Source of the DNA: Chloroflexota bacterium
GTDB taxonomy: Bacteria; Chloroflexota; Limnocylindria; Limnocylindrales; CSP1-4
Assembly: GCA_003141955.1 (NCBI GenBank)
Contig: PLOC01000020.1
Span: forward strand, 90,287 to 132,611
Length of the DNA stretch: 42,325 bases
Reading direction: 5' to 3'
Below are positions 15,653 through 23,651 of this stretch, piece after piece. A program made the translations under genes and the position numbers. Below the pieces are notes generated by a model, which did no database searches, had not been told where the DNA came from, and saw only the letters and a list, made by a program, of their open reading frames with translations. Numbering within the stretch: the stretch's first letter is position 1; each line of letters starts with the position of its first letter.

Positions 15653-16342
15653 ATGTTGGACGTCTCGGGCAAATGCGTGCTTCTCACGGGGGCCAGCCGC
15701 GGCATCGGCAGGCAGGTGGCCGGGGCACTAGCGGACAGGGGCTGCCGCCTGATCCTCCACAGCCGCAAGCGCGAGCACACCGCCGCGCTGGTGGCCGCGT
15801 TCCAGGCGCGGGGTCTCACCGTGCACGCCCTGGAGGCCGAACTCTCACACCAGGAACAGGTGATTGCGCTCGCCAGGGAAGCCCTGCGCATCTCCGGCGG
15901 CATCGACATCCTCTACAACGACGCCGCCGTCCAGTCGCCCTGGCACGAAGAGATGTTCACCACGGATGCGGACGAGTACACGCTCAGCTTCCAGGTGAAC
16001 ACGATCGCGCCCATCACCCTCTGCAACCTGATCCTGCCGGGCATGATCGCGCGGAAGTTCGGTCGCGTGGTGAACGTCACGTCGGGCATCAAGGACCAGC
16101 CCCAGCTCATGGCCTACGCCGCTTCCAAGGCCGCCCTGGACAAGTACGTCTACGACATGGCGCCCTACCTCGAGGGCACCGGCGTGACCATGAACCTGCT
16201 GGATCCCGGCTGGCTGCGCACGGACCTCGGTGGGCCCCAGGCCCCCAACGCCGTGGAATCCGTGCTGCCCGGCGCCCTGGTGCCCGTGCTGCTGGAAGAC
16301 GGCACCTGCGGGAAGTTGTTCAGCGCCCAGGACTATCGTTAG
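15653..16342 (+). CDS. Short-chain dehydrogenase/reductase (SDR)
   Basis: A classical SDR oxidoreductase of 229 residues: the Rossmann glycine motif TGASRGIG (12-19), NDAA (89-92, the NNAG equivalent), the catalytic serine in VTSG (S144) and YAASK (Y155, K159). An Arg/Lys-rich segment after the second strand (HSRKREH) suggests NADP(H) preference. The N-terminal start MLDVSGKCVLLTG follows AGGGAG. Substrate cannot be deduced. It lies divergent to the PLP desulfhydrase gene and 111 nt before the Phd-like antitoxin. Confidence 0.88.
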   Translation: MLDVSGKCVLLTGASRGIGRQVAGALADRGCRLILHSRKREHTAALVAAFQARGLTVHALEAELSHQEQVIALAREALRISGGIDILYNDAAVQSPWHEEMFTTDADEYTLSFQVNTIAPITLCNLILPGMIARKFGRVVNVTSGIKDQPQLMAYAASKAALDKYVYDMAPYLEGTGVTMNLLDPGWLRTDLGGPQAPNAVESVLPGALVPVLLEDGTCGKLFSAQDYR

Positions 16343-16416
16343 GGGGCACAGGGGCGGTCGCCGATCCCCTACCCCGCGAACCTTCAGCCGACTCGCTTGA
16401 AACAGGTCGGAACAGG

Positions 16417-16446
16417 TTGACCGCTGCGCATTATCGTGCGTATGAT
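16417..16446 (+). promoter_or_regulatory. Near-consensus promoter, leaderless geometry
   Basis: TTGACC (16417-16422), an 18-nt spacer and TATGAT (16441-16446). This is the closest match to a sigma-70/SigA consensus in the window. The -10 ends 7 nt before ATG 16454, so the transcript should begin at the start codon. Confidence 0.7.
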
Positions 16447-16453
16447 CGTCGGC

Positions 16454-16927
16454 ATGAGACGCGTCGCCGAATCGGGACCCCAGGTTACCTACCAAGCGAC
16501 CGATCTCGCGCGCCACCACCGCGAGGTCCTGGATGCCGCCCGTTCGGGTCAGGCGCTGTTGCGGGACAAGGACGGGACCGCCCTGGTCCTCGCGCCCGCA
16601 GCTGACGTCGAGCGCACATACGAGATCGCCGAGCTGGCCCTTGAGCTCATCCGCGCTCGACGGGCCATCGATCACGATGCCGTCCCCCGCTCGGCTGCCC
16701 TCTATGGCGATTTCGCCTGGATGAGCGTCTTGCCGGACGACGCTCAGCGTCGCTTCCTGGACGAGCTTACGGAAGGGTTGCTCGTCGCCGCCTCTGGGAC
16801 GTCGTTGCGGCCGGTCGAACTGCTGCTGGGCGACTGGCGGGCGACCGCCGAGGCGTGGGCCGATCCGGACACGCGAGAGGCTCTCCTGGCATCTGAGCCT
16901 GCGCTGCTCGCCGACATCGAGCTCTAG
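16454..16927 (+). CDS. Phd/YefM-like antitoxin
   Basis: The 157-residue product starts with a Phd/YefM-type fold: VTYQATDLARHHREVLDAA, RSGQALLRDKDGTALVLAP. These are the strands and helices used for operator binding and toxin masking. The longer C-terminal half (helices around LALELIRARRAI and LDELTEGLLVAASG) is unlike short Phd proteins and ends with LLLGDWRATAEAWADP, a segment seen in some antitoxin-like proteins of actinobacteria and Chloroflexi. Earlier in-frame starts (16436, 16442) fall inside the -10 box, so ATG 16454 is preferred. A toxin-like gene begins 17 nt downstream. Confidence 0.65.
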   Translation: MRRVAESGPQVTYQATDLARHHREVLDAARSGQALLRDKDGTALVLAPAADVERTYEIAELALELIRARRAIDHDAVPRSAALYGDFAWMSVLPDDAQRRFLDELTEGLLVAASGTSLRPVELLLGDWRATAEAWADPDTREALLASEPALLADIEL

Positions 16928-16944
16928 GCCGTCCGAGGCGCTCG

Positions 16945-17301
16945 ATGCCTAAGAAGCCCGCATCTCCCAAGCCGTCGGAGACCGCCAGTCGGCCGTGGGC
17001 GCTCAGGCCGGCGTCCGCAAGCGCCCAGAAGCAGTGGCTGAAGGCCAGCGCGGTCGAGCCCGAGCTGATGGCGGCACTGCGCGAACGCCAGCGGCTTCGG
17101 CCCCTCGAGCGCTCGGACAACCCGAACCGCACCCACCAGCTCAAGCCTCCACTGGCGGAGAAGATGGTCGGCGGCGCCAGGTTGCCTCAGTGGCAGCACG
17201 AGATCAGCGGCGGCGGCCGGGTCTTCTACTGTCCGGATCGGACCCACCGGACCGTGTGGGTGACCAGGGTGGATCTCGGACACCCGAGGGAAACCGACTG
17301 A
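16945..17301 (+). CDS. RelE/ParE-superfamily-like toxin
   Basis: The 118-residue product has a basic, probably disordered N-terminus (MPKKPASPKPSETASRPW) and a C-terminal core reading LAEKMVGGARLPQWQHEISG, then GRVFYCPDRTHRTVWVTRVDLGHP. That strand order resembles RelE/ParE cytotoxins (short basic core, R-x-x-Y, then a V-x-V-x-x-V strand and an H near the end). Being 17 nt behind a Phd-like gene under one strong promoter supports a type II toxin-antitoxin pair. The match is by pattern, not alignment, and ribosome-dependent cleavage is inferred. Confidence 0.6.
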   Translation: MPKKPASPKPSETASRPWALRPASASAQKQWLKASAVEPELMAALRERQRLRPLERSDNPNRTHQLKPPLAEKMVGGARLPQWQHEISGGGRVFYCPDRTHRTVWVTRVDLGHPRETD

Positions 17302-17385
17302 GCGGTTGCTCAAGGAACCGAGAGCCCGGGTTTGACTGCCGCTCCGCGCGGCGCCAAGCTCACCTCCACACGTTCCGGAGAACGG

Positions 17386-18825
17386 ATGGCATTGCAACCC
17401 GGTCACCTGGTCCCGCTGGCCGATGCCCAGGCCAGCTTCCGGCAGGCCCATCCCGAGTTCGAGGCGACCCACCCGCTCGACGAGTTGCGGGCGACGGATT
17501 ACGCGCGCCTGGACCGCGACGGCCACGTATTCCTCGACTACACCGCCGGCGGCGTGTATGCCGACTCGCAGGTTCGAGCCCATGCCGACCTGCTGACGAG
17601 CGGCGTGTTCGGCAACCCGCACTCGACGAACCCCGCGTCGCTCGCCATGACGCAGCGGGTCGAGCGCACCCGCGCCTGCGTGCTGGAGTACTTCAACGCG
17701 TCGCCCGACGAATACGTCGCCTGCTTCACGCAGAACGCCAGCGGCGCTCTTCGGCTGGTCGGCGAGGCCTATCCCTTTTCGTCCGACGGGCACTATCTGC
17801 TGACCTTCGACAACCACAACTCGGTCAACGGCATTCGCGAGTTCGCCCGAGCCAGGGGCGCGCGGGTCACCTATGCGCCGGTCATCCCCCCCGACATGCG
17901 CATCGACGACGAACGACTGGCCGCCTATCTGGGCGAGGCCGGTGCGGGAGAGCCCAATCTCTTCGCCTACCCAGCGCAATCGAACTTCTCGGGCGTCCAG
18001 CATTCGCTCGAATGGATCGCCCGAGCGCAGGAGCGAGGCTGGGACGTCCTGCTTGACGCGGCGGCCTTCGTGCCGACGAATCGACTGGACCTGAGCCGCT
18101 GGCATCCCGACTTCGTCCCGATCTCGTTCTACAAGATCTTCGGCTACCCGACCGGCGTGGGCGTACTGATCGCCCGCAAACCGGCGCTTCGCAAGCTGCA
18201 TCGGCCGTGGTTCGCCGGCGGAACGATCACGGTCGCGTCGGTCCGCGGCGACCGCTACTTCATGGCCGAAGGGGCCGCCGCGTTCGAGGACGGCACGCTC
18301 GACTATCTCTCGCTGCCTGGGGTCGAGATCGGCCTGCGTCACATCGACCGGCTGGGCCTGGACCTGATCCACACCCGAGTCCACTGCCTGGCCGAATGGC
18401 TGCTGGGCACGCTTGCGACGCTTTGCCACAGCGACGGGAAGCCCATCGTACGCGTCTACGGCCCGATCGACGCCGCCGACCGCGGCGGGACGATCGCGCT
18501 GAACCTGTACGACGCAAACGGCCACTTCATCGACCACCGCAACGTGGAGGAGCGCGCCAATCGCGCCGGCATCTCGCTCCGCACCGGCTGCTTCTGTAAC
18601 CCCGGCGGCGGCGAGGTGGCCCTGGGCCTGTCCGCGGAGGAGCTGTCGTCGTGCTTCGTCCGCGCCGCCGACCGCCTGGCCCTCGATGAATTTCGGCGCT
18701 GCATCGACGACAAGAGCACCGGCGCCGTCCGCGTATCCCTGGGGCTGGTCACGACCTTCGCCGACGTGTACCGCTTCATCGAGTTCGTGCTCAGTTTCGC
18801 GGACAAGACGGCCGCGGAGGCCTAG
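17386..18825 (+). CDS. Class V aminotransferase, molybdenum-cofactor-sulfurase-like
   Basis: The 479-residue PLP enzyme belongs to the NifS/IscS superfamily and resembles the N-terminal domain of molybdenum cofactor sulfurases. Evidence: FLDYTAGGVYADSQV near the N-terminus, GNPHSTNP, the cofactor lysine K250 in FYKIFGYPTGVGVL, and a double cysteine at 402/404 in RTGCFCNPG, the position of the persulfide-carrying cysteine of the family. No MOSC domain follows. ATG 17386 follows GGAGAA; a TTG at 17332 is an alternative. It probably mobilises sulfur from cysteine; the acceptor is unknown because no molybdopterin gene is nearby. Its end overlaps the convergent gene at 18822 by 4 nt. Confidence 0.84.
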   Translation: MALQPGHLVPLADAQASFRQAHPEFEATHPLDELRATDYARLDRDGHVFLDYTAGGVYADSQVRAHADLLTSGVFGNPHSTNPASLAMTQRVERTRACVLEYFNASPDEYVACFTQNASGALRLVGEAYPFSSDGHYLLTFDNHNSVNGIREFARARGARVTYAPVIPPDMRIDDERLAAYLGEAGAGEPNLFAYPAQSNFSGVQHSLEWIARAQERGWDVLLDAAAFVPTNRLDLSRWHPDFVPISFYKIFGYPTGVGVLIARKPALRKLHRPWFAGGTITVASVRGDRYFMAEGAAAFEDGTLDYLSLPGVEIGLRHIDRLGLDLIHTRVHCLAEWLLGTLATLCHSDGKPIVRVYGPIDAADRGGTIALNLYDANGHFIDHRNVEERANRAGISLRTGCFCNPGGGEVALGLSAEELSSCFVRAADRLALDEFRRCIDDKSTGAVRVSLGLVTTFADVYRFIEFVLSFADKTAAEA

Positions 18826-19199
18826 CGACGCTCGGTCGGATCCCGATCTCCGCGGTCCCGGTCCAGCGCGGCCTTGATTTCAGCCGACCGAGCCTGCAGG
18901 CGATCGAGCCAGACGGATGCACCGTCGCGATCGCGTATCGCCGCGAGGAGCCGGTCAACCTCGGCGTCGGACCACTCCGGGTACCGCGACCGAAGCACAA
19001 GCTCGACTCGAGCCATCGGGTCGAGAAGGCCGGAGCGTTCGACGAGGGCCCAGGAGCGCGCGACCGCGATCTCCTGCATCCGCCAGAAGCGGGCCAGCCG
19101 GTCCGCCGGCGACATGGCCGCGACGGCCAGTTCCAGCTCGGCGTGGCCGGGCTCAGCGAAGGGCGGCCAGTAGGCTGCCGAGTCCGAGAGCGTGTCCAT
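18822..19199 (-). CDS. Small helical protein paired with a nucleotidyltransferase
   Basis: The 125-residue product contains AMSPADRLARFWRMQEIAVARSWALVE and RSRYPEWSDAEVDRLLAAIRDRD, split here by a linker. Small helical proteins with an SPAERL-x-x-x...RxRHPxxSexEv pattern are often found next to nucleotidyltransferase genes; this resembles them. Start ATG 19199 overlaps the upstream nucleotidyltransferase gene by 47 nt; an internal ATG at 19115 would avoid the overlap but lacks a ribosome-binding site. Role unknown; a partner or regulator of the nucleotidyltransferase is the simplest idea. Confidence 0.6.
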   Translation of the reverse strand: MDTLSDSAAYWPPFAEPGHAELELAVAAMSPADRLARFWRMQEIAVARSWALVERSGLLDPMARVELVLRSRYPEWSDAEVDRLLAAIRDRDGASVWLDRLQARSAEIKAALDRDRGDRDPTERR

Positions 19200-19677
19200 G
19201 CCGCTCAAGGTACTCCCAATCGAGGCCCGGCCGCGTCCGAATGATGACCCGGCAGTCACCCATCTGCTTCGTGCGCCGCCCCCCCTCGGAGAACTCGAGC
19301 TTGGCGATGACAAGGTCCTCTGGTGAGGATACCCACACCAGCCCGAACGCCGGATCGTGGACCTCGACTCGACGCGCGAAAGCAGCCTCGCCCCAGCCAT
19401 CCGACTGGCGAACGATCATGTCGGCCTTCATCCCCTCGGCGATCGAAATGACTGCTCCCAGGGCCTTCTTCTCGTGCACCGAGAGCGGCTTGACGATGTA
19501 GTCAGGCTCGAAGGCGGGCCGCAGCCTGGTCTCGTACTCCGCAGGCGTGAGACGCACGACCAGATCCACGTCGTTGGTCTGGCGGAAAGTCGCCCACGCG
19601 CCGAGGGCCACCGAGCCCGTCACGAAGTAGTCGATACCAGCCGCCTCCAAGCGCCGGAGCAGATCCCGCTCGAACAT
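19153..19677 (-). CDS. MNT-fold nucleotidyltransferase family protein
   Basis: The 174-residue product has a minimal nucleotidyltransferase core: GS at positions 21-22 (VTGSVALGAWATF) and the metal-binding D36-V-D38 (TNDVDLVVRL), then a third acidic site probably at KADMIV and a substrate-binding segment (SPEDLVIAKLEF). This layout is shared by AbiEii-like and DUF6036-type proteins and by toxin-antitoxin NTases. It overlaps the small helical gene at its 3' end, suggesting coupled expression. A defence or toxin-antitoxin role is possible but not shown. The target nucleotide acceptor cannot be deduced. Confidence 0.75.
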   Translation of the reverse strand: MFERDLLRRLEAAGIDYFVTGSVALGAWATFRQTNDVDLVVRLTPAEYETRLRPAFEPDYIVKPLSVHEKKALGAVISIAEGMKADMIVRQSDGWGEAAFARRVEVHDPAFGLVWVSSPEDLVIAKLEFSEGGRRTKQMGDCRVIIRTRPGLDWEYLERHGHALGLGSLLAALR

Positions 19678-19740
19678 TCGGTCAACCCTCTCGCGGCAAG
19701 CTTTAGCCGCCCGAGCCTGTCACCCCCTCGATGCCACCCA

Positions 19741-20664
19741 TCAATCTTCGGTCGGGTGCAGCGTGATGGACACGTCTCCGATGACGAGCTGTCCCGAGGC
19801 GATCCGCATCTGACCGGCCAGGATCTGATCCGCGCCTGACGCGTCGACCAGGTGCGTCTGGTTCGCGGCAGCCAGGTCCCGCACGATCCAGCTGCCGGCG
19901 CTCCACTCGATCATGGCGTGGCGCCGGCTGACCTTGGGATCGGAGGCACGAATGTCGGCGCCCAGATCCCGGCCCGCGATCACGCGCTCGCCCTCACCGA
20001 CGCTCAGCCAGGACTCGCGGCCCGATTCGACGACGGTGATGAAGCCCGCCGCACCGGCCCCGACTCTGGCCCTGGAGGCAGCCGTTGGCCGAACGTCCCC
20101 ATACCGCAGCACCGGCGGCAGCGCACCAGCCGGGACCGCCGCATTCGACGATTCGAGTGAGCGTGGTTCGGATGCTCGAGACCCGGCCAGGACGATTCCG
20201 AGCACGGCGACGATGGCACCGACCACGGCGGCCGCCAGGAACAGCAGCAGGCCCACGCCTCGGTCGATGGTGACGCCCCAGGATCCCCAGTAGAAAGCCG
20301 CGTTTCCCGACTCGGCAAGCGTCCAGATAGCCCCCAGCGCCGACGCCACGAAGCCGCCAACGGCGGCCGCTGCGAATGCCAGCGCGAATTCGCGCCGCAG
20401 CCGGACCAGTCCGGCAATGGCTCCGATCAGCGCCACGATCGCCCCAAACGTGACGAGGTCCGCCTCGAGCGCCCTCAACCAGCCGGAATTCAGGAGGAGG
20501 TGCAGCCACGACGATGACGTTGCCCCGTCGGCGCCGCGGCCCTGGAACCACGGCAGCAGGAAGGAAACGATCAGCAGACCGGCGACGCCGATCTCGGCAA
20601 TCTCGATCCACCTGCCGCGCACATCTCTGACGGTCACCGCACACACCTTCGATTGCCGCGCCAC
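19741..20664 (-). CDS. Membrane protein with C-terminal FHA domain
   Basis: The 307-residue protein has four hydrophobic helices: IGVAGLLIVSFLLPWF, LVTFGAIVALIGAIAGLV, FAAAAVGGFVASALGAIW and LLLFLAAAVVGAIVAVLGIV. These are followed by a cytoplasmic linker and a forkhead-associated domain, seen in VIAGRDLGADI, KVSRRHAMIEW and GSWIVRDL-AAANQTHL. FHA domains bind phosphothreonine peptides, so it may read Ser/Thr kinase signals at the membrane; no kinase is in the window. GTG 20664 is used as start; a GTG ten codons later is possible. A TAGACT (20703-20698, minus strand) upstream may be its -10 box. Confidence 0.82.
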   Translation of the reverse strand: MARQSKVCAVTVRDVRGRWIEIAEIGVAGLLIVSFLLPWFQGRGADGATSSSWLHLLLNSGWLRALEADLVTFGAIVALIGAIAGLVRLRREFALAFAAAAVGGFVASALGAIWTLAESGNAAFYWGSWGVTIDRGVGLLLFLAAAVVGAIVAVLGIVLAGSRASEPRSLESSNAAVPAGALPPVLRYGDVRPTAASRARVGAGAAGFITVVESGRESWLSVGEGERVIAGRDLGADIRASDPKVSRRHAMIEWSAGSWIVRDLAAANQTHLVDASGADQILAGQMRIASGQLVIGDVSITLHPTED

Positions 20665-20761
20665 GGTCCCGGGCGGGACGCGATGCCGACTCGCGCCAGT
20701 CTATTCGACCTCTGCCGCGGACGATGCCGGTCGGCACGCGCCGGGCCCCGCACGTTCTTGG

Positions 20762-21142
20762 TCAGCCAGCGGCGACGGGCGGCTCGGGATCACGAGGCTG
20801 CAGGTGGAACGCGACGCCGTAGACTTCGCCGGTGCCCGGGTCGATCCGTGGGGCCGCGGTCATGCGCCATGTCTCACCCGCCAGGCGGACCCAGCGAGCC
20901 AGCGGGCGGCCCTGCCGGATGACGGCGTCCATGAGAGTGAACCCCGTCCGGGACAGCCCCAGCATCCCTTCGCGGGCCGGGAGGCCGACGGACCCCTCGC
21001 CGAAGACGCGCTTGAAGGCGGGGTTGCCGTGCACGACGATCAAGCCGGCGCCGCGGCAGATGCCGGCCGGGTTGGTCGCGGGCCCGTCTGCGGTCTCGTC
21101 GGGCTCGGCAGCCGGATCGCTCGACGGATCGAACGGCCTCAC
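20762..21142 (-). CDS. Small PAS-like protein coupled to the histidine kinase
   Basis: The 126-residue product resembles a single PAS-type sensor domain: IVVHGNPAFKRVFGEGSVGL (a PAS entry helix), RTGFTLMDAVIRQGRPLARW and TWRMTAAPRIDPGTGEVYGV. There are no transmembrane or output motifs. Its GTG start at 21142 overlaps the stop of the upstream kinase gene (GTGA), a translational-coupling arrangement, so it likely works with that kinase, perhaps as an extra ligand-binding or dimerisation module. The PAS assignment rests on pattern only. Confidence 0.65.
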   Translation of the reverse strand: MRPFDPSSDPAAEPDETADGPATNPAGICRGAGLIVVHGNPAFKRVFGEGSVGLPAREGMLGLSRTGFTLMDAVIRQGRPLARWVRLAGETWRMTAAPRIDPGTGEVYGVAFHLQPRDPEPPVAAG

Positions 21143-23400
21143 GAGTCCCCGTCCAGCACGGCCCGAACCTTATGAGCCAGGCGGTCGGGTGTGAACGGCT
21201 TGGCGAGGAATGGAATGGGCCTCCCCTCGGCGTCGCAGAAGGCTTCCGGCGCGTCGGCGTGGCCGGACGTCAGCAGTATCTTCGCCTTCGGCCTGACTTT
21301 GCCCAAACGCGACGCCAGCTCGGGCCCCCGCATGCCGGGCATGACCACGTCGCTCACGACAAGGGCTATGCCATGCTCCGTGGCGGCGATGCGCAACGCC
21401 TCGGCCGCGTTGGCGGCCTCCAGGACCAGGTACCCATTGGACCTGAGGCCGAGGACCGCGAGGCGACGCACGCTCGGCTCGTCCTCGACGACGAGGACGG
21501 TCTCGGTGCCGCGCGCCGGGGGTTGAGCCGCGGAGACTTGACCTGCGCCACCTGGCCGGGTCGCTCCCTGGGGCAGCAGAATCGTCACCGTCGTCCCCTG
21601 GCCGAGCTCGCTGTGGACCCAGATATGGCCCCCGCTCTGCTTGACGATCCCGTGGCAGGTGGCCAGCCCCAGCCCGGTTCCGCTGCCCTGCGGCTTGGTG
21701 GTGAAGAACGGCTCGAAAAGGTGCGACAGCACCTCCTCGCTCATGCCCGTGCCCGTGTCCGTAACCGAGAGACTCGCGTAGTTCCCGGGCGCGATCTCCG
21801 GACGCGTGCTCACGTACTCTTCGCCGATCACCACGTTGGCCGTCTCGACGACGAGATGGCCGCCCTCCGGCATGGCGTCGCGGGCGTTGACCGTGAGGTT
21901 CACCAGCACCTGCTGGATCTGGCCGGGGTCCGCCTCCACGATACCGAGGTGGTCGTTGAGCACCGCGCTGATCTGGATATCCTCGCCCAGCAGGCGCCGC
22001 AGCATCTCGAGTGAGTCCTCGACCACGGCGCTCAGATCGAGCGGCACCGGCTCGATCATCTGGCGGCGGGCAAACGACAGCAGCTGGCGAGTCAGTCGAG
22101 CCGCCCGCTCGGCCGCCTTCGTGATCTCCTCGATGCTCGGGCGAGCCGCGTGGTCCGAGTCCAGGTCCAGCATCGCCAGCTCGGCGTTGCCGAGAATCGC
22201 GGTCAGCAGGTTGTTGAAGTCGTGCGCCACACCGCCGGCGAGGCGGCCGATGCTCTGCAGCTTCTGGGCCTGGAAGAGTTGTTCCTGCAGGGCGCGCCGT
22301 TCGGTGACGTCCTGGATCAGGCCGTCGTAGCCAAGCAGCGATCCGTCCGCAGCGTACTGAGGCACTGGGGTCGAATGAACCCAACGGACGGCGCCATCCT
22401 TGCGCACGATCCGATGCTCGATGGCCCGCATCCGTCGGTTCGACTCGACCTCGCGGACCTGTTCGAGAACCACCTCGCGATCCTCGAGGAGAACCATGTC
22501 GAGCCACAGACCCGAGTCTGCGGCGAAATCCTGGGAACTGTACCCGGTCACCGCGACGCAGCCCGGGCCATGCCGGGTGCCCGTGACGTTGCCGTCCGAG
22601 AGGTCCACGTGGACGACGTAGTCCGTGATCGTTTCGGTGATGCGGCGGTACCGTTCCTCGCTCTCGGCCAGGGCCGCGGTGCGCTGAATGACGCGGGCCT
22701 CAAGATCCGAGCGTGCTGCTTCCAGCATCTCGCGCAGGACCGCGGTCTCGATGGAGACTGCTGCCTGACTCGCCATGGCCGAGAGGAGGTCGACGTCGGA
22801 CTGATCGAACTCTCGGGTCCCGGGCTGGCCGTTGACGTTGATCACGCCGAGCGCCCTGTCCCGGTAGAGGATGGGGGCCACCATCATTGGCCCGTGGCCC
22901 CAGTCCTGGCGACGTTGGTGGACGCGTTGGGCCTCACGCGGATCTCGAACGCCGCCCACCGAGATCGCAACGACGCGCTCCCTCAACGCCCAGCCACCTA
23001 GCCCCTCCATTAGCTCGTCGAATGCGATGTCGAAAACCTTGTCGCGTCCCGGCCCGGCACGGTAGTTGCCAGTCACCAGCTTTCGATCCGAGTCGAGAGC
23101 GAACAGGCTGACCCGATATGCGCCGAGAGCCTCCGCAATGGTGTCGACGACACGCTGGAGCAGCGCCTCGACCGTCTCGTCGGCGACCAGCGACCCGGCG
23201 ACGCGGTACAGGGCCTCGGACCTGACAAGTGCAGCTCGGGTCGTCAGAAGGGCCTGCCGATACCGCGACTCGGAGGCACGCAGATCGTCCTCTGCCCGCT
23301 CCCGGGCAGCAAGAGCGGCGACGTACTCCTCGCCGATGGGTTCGTCAATCGGAGCGTGACCGCCCGCCGCGACGGCCTTTCGCTCGTGACCAGTATCCAT
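21139..23400 (-). CDS. Hybrid sensor histidine kinase (GAF-PAS-HisKA-HATPase-REC)
   Basis: The 753-residue protein lacks membrane helices and appears cytoplasmic. Order: an N-terminal coiled coil; a GAF domain at about 65-220; a PAS/PAC domain at about 245-370 (ERYRRITETITDYVVHVD ... GYDGLIQDVTERRA); HisKA with phosphoacceptor H393 (GGVAHDFNNLL); an HATPase domain (NLTVNARDAMPEGG, DTGTGM, FEPFFTTKPQGSGTGLGL); and a C-terminal receiver domain at about 634-750 with D684 (SDVVMPGM) and the switch lysine in LAKPF. ATG 23400 is chosen over 23445 because upstream sequence is not protein-like. No DNA-binding regulator is adjacent; the output is unknown. The coupled PAS-like gene follows. Confidence 0.92.
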   Translation of the reverse strand: MDTGHERKAVAAGGHAPIDEPIGEEYVAALAARERAEDDLRASESRYRQALLTTRAALVRSEALYRVAGSLVADETVEALLQRVVDTIAEALGAYRVSLFALDSDRKLVTGNYRAGPGRDKVFDIAFDELMEGLGGWALRERVVAISVGGVRDPREAQRVHQRRQDWGHGPMMVAPILYRDRALGVINVNGQPGTREFDQSDVDLLSAMASQAAVSIETAVLREMLEAARSDLEARVIQRTAALAESEERYRRITETITDYVVHVDLSDGNVTGTRHGPGCVAVTGYSSQDFAADSGLWLDMVLLEDREVVLEQVREVESNRRMRAIEHRIVRKDGAVRWVHSTPVPQYAADGSLLGYDGLIQDVTERRALQEQLFQAQKLQSIGRLAGGVAHDFNNLLTAILGNAELAMLDLDSDHAARPSIEEITKAAERAARLTRQLLSFARRQMIEPVPLDLSAVVEDSLEMLRRLLGEDIQISAVLNDHLGIVEADPGQIQQVLVNLTVNARDAMPEGGHLVVETANVVIGEEYVSTRPEIAPGNYASLSVTDTGTGMSEEVLSHLFEPFFTTKPQGSGTGLGLATCHGIVKQSGGHIWVHSELGQGTTVTILLPQGATRPGGAGQVSAAQPPARGTETVLVVEDEPSVRRLAVLGLRSNGYLVLEAANAAEALRIAATEHGIALVVSDVVMPGMRGPELASRLGKVRPKAKILLTSGHADAPEAFCDAEGRPIPFLAKPFTPDRLAHKVRAVLDGDS

Positions 23401-23651
23401 CCGGACCTTTTGGTGCTCGCAACTGCTGGGACGCCACGCCGTCAATGGCGCGGACCAGCCGGCGTCAGGTGACCACCTCCACCGATTGTACCCGTCGACT
23501 CAGCCCCCCGCGCCCTGCCGGCAGACTGCGTTGACGCCCGCAGCTCCCCTGCTCGCACGCACGAGGCGGGCTGCGCGGCCGGCGCGCCCGTCCGAGTCGG
23601 CCCAAACCAGGTAACGTTGGGGAAAGCAGCGAAGCCTGGAAGCGAGCGACG
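23401..23651. other. Divergent intergenic region between the kinase and pncB
   Basis: A 251-nt spacer. For the kinase (minus strand) TACAAT at 23490-23485 is a good -10, without a clear -35; next to its expected start lies a short dyad AGGTG-AC-CACCT (23466-23477) that could be an operator. For pncB (plus strand) TAACGT at 23612-23617 is a possible -10, again with no clear -35. No gene or terminator was recognised. Confidence 0.4.

Noticed and set aside
14905-16605. 566-residue plus-strand frame covering the desulfhydrase, the SDR and the Phd-like gene
   Set aside because: It crosses three well-supported genes in different frames and reads as low-complexity Arg/Gly/Ala sequence.
16924-18537. 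537-residue minus-strand frame
   Set aside because: Antisense to the RelE-like gene and the class V aminotransferase, both with clear motifs.
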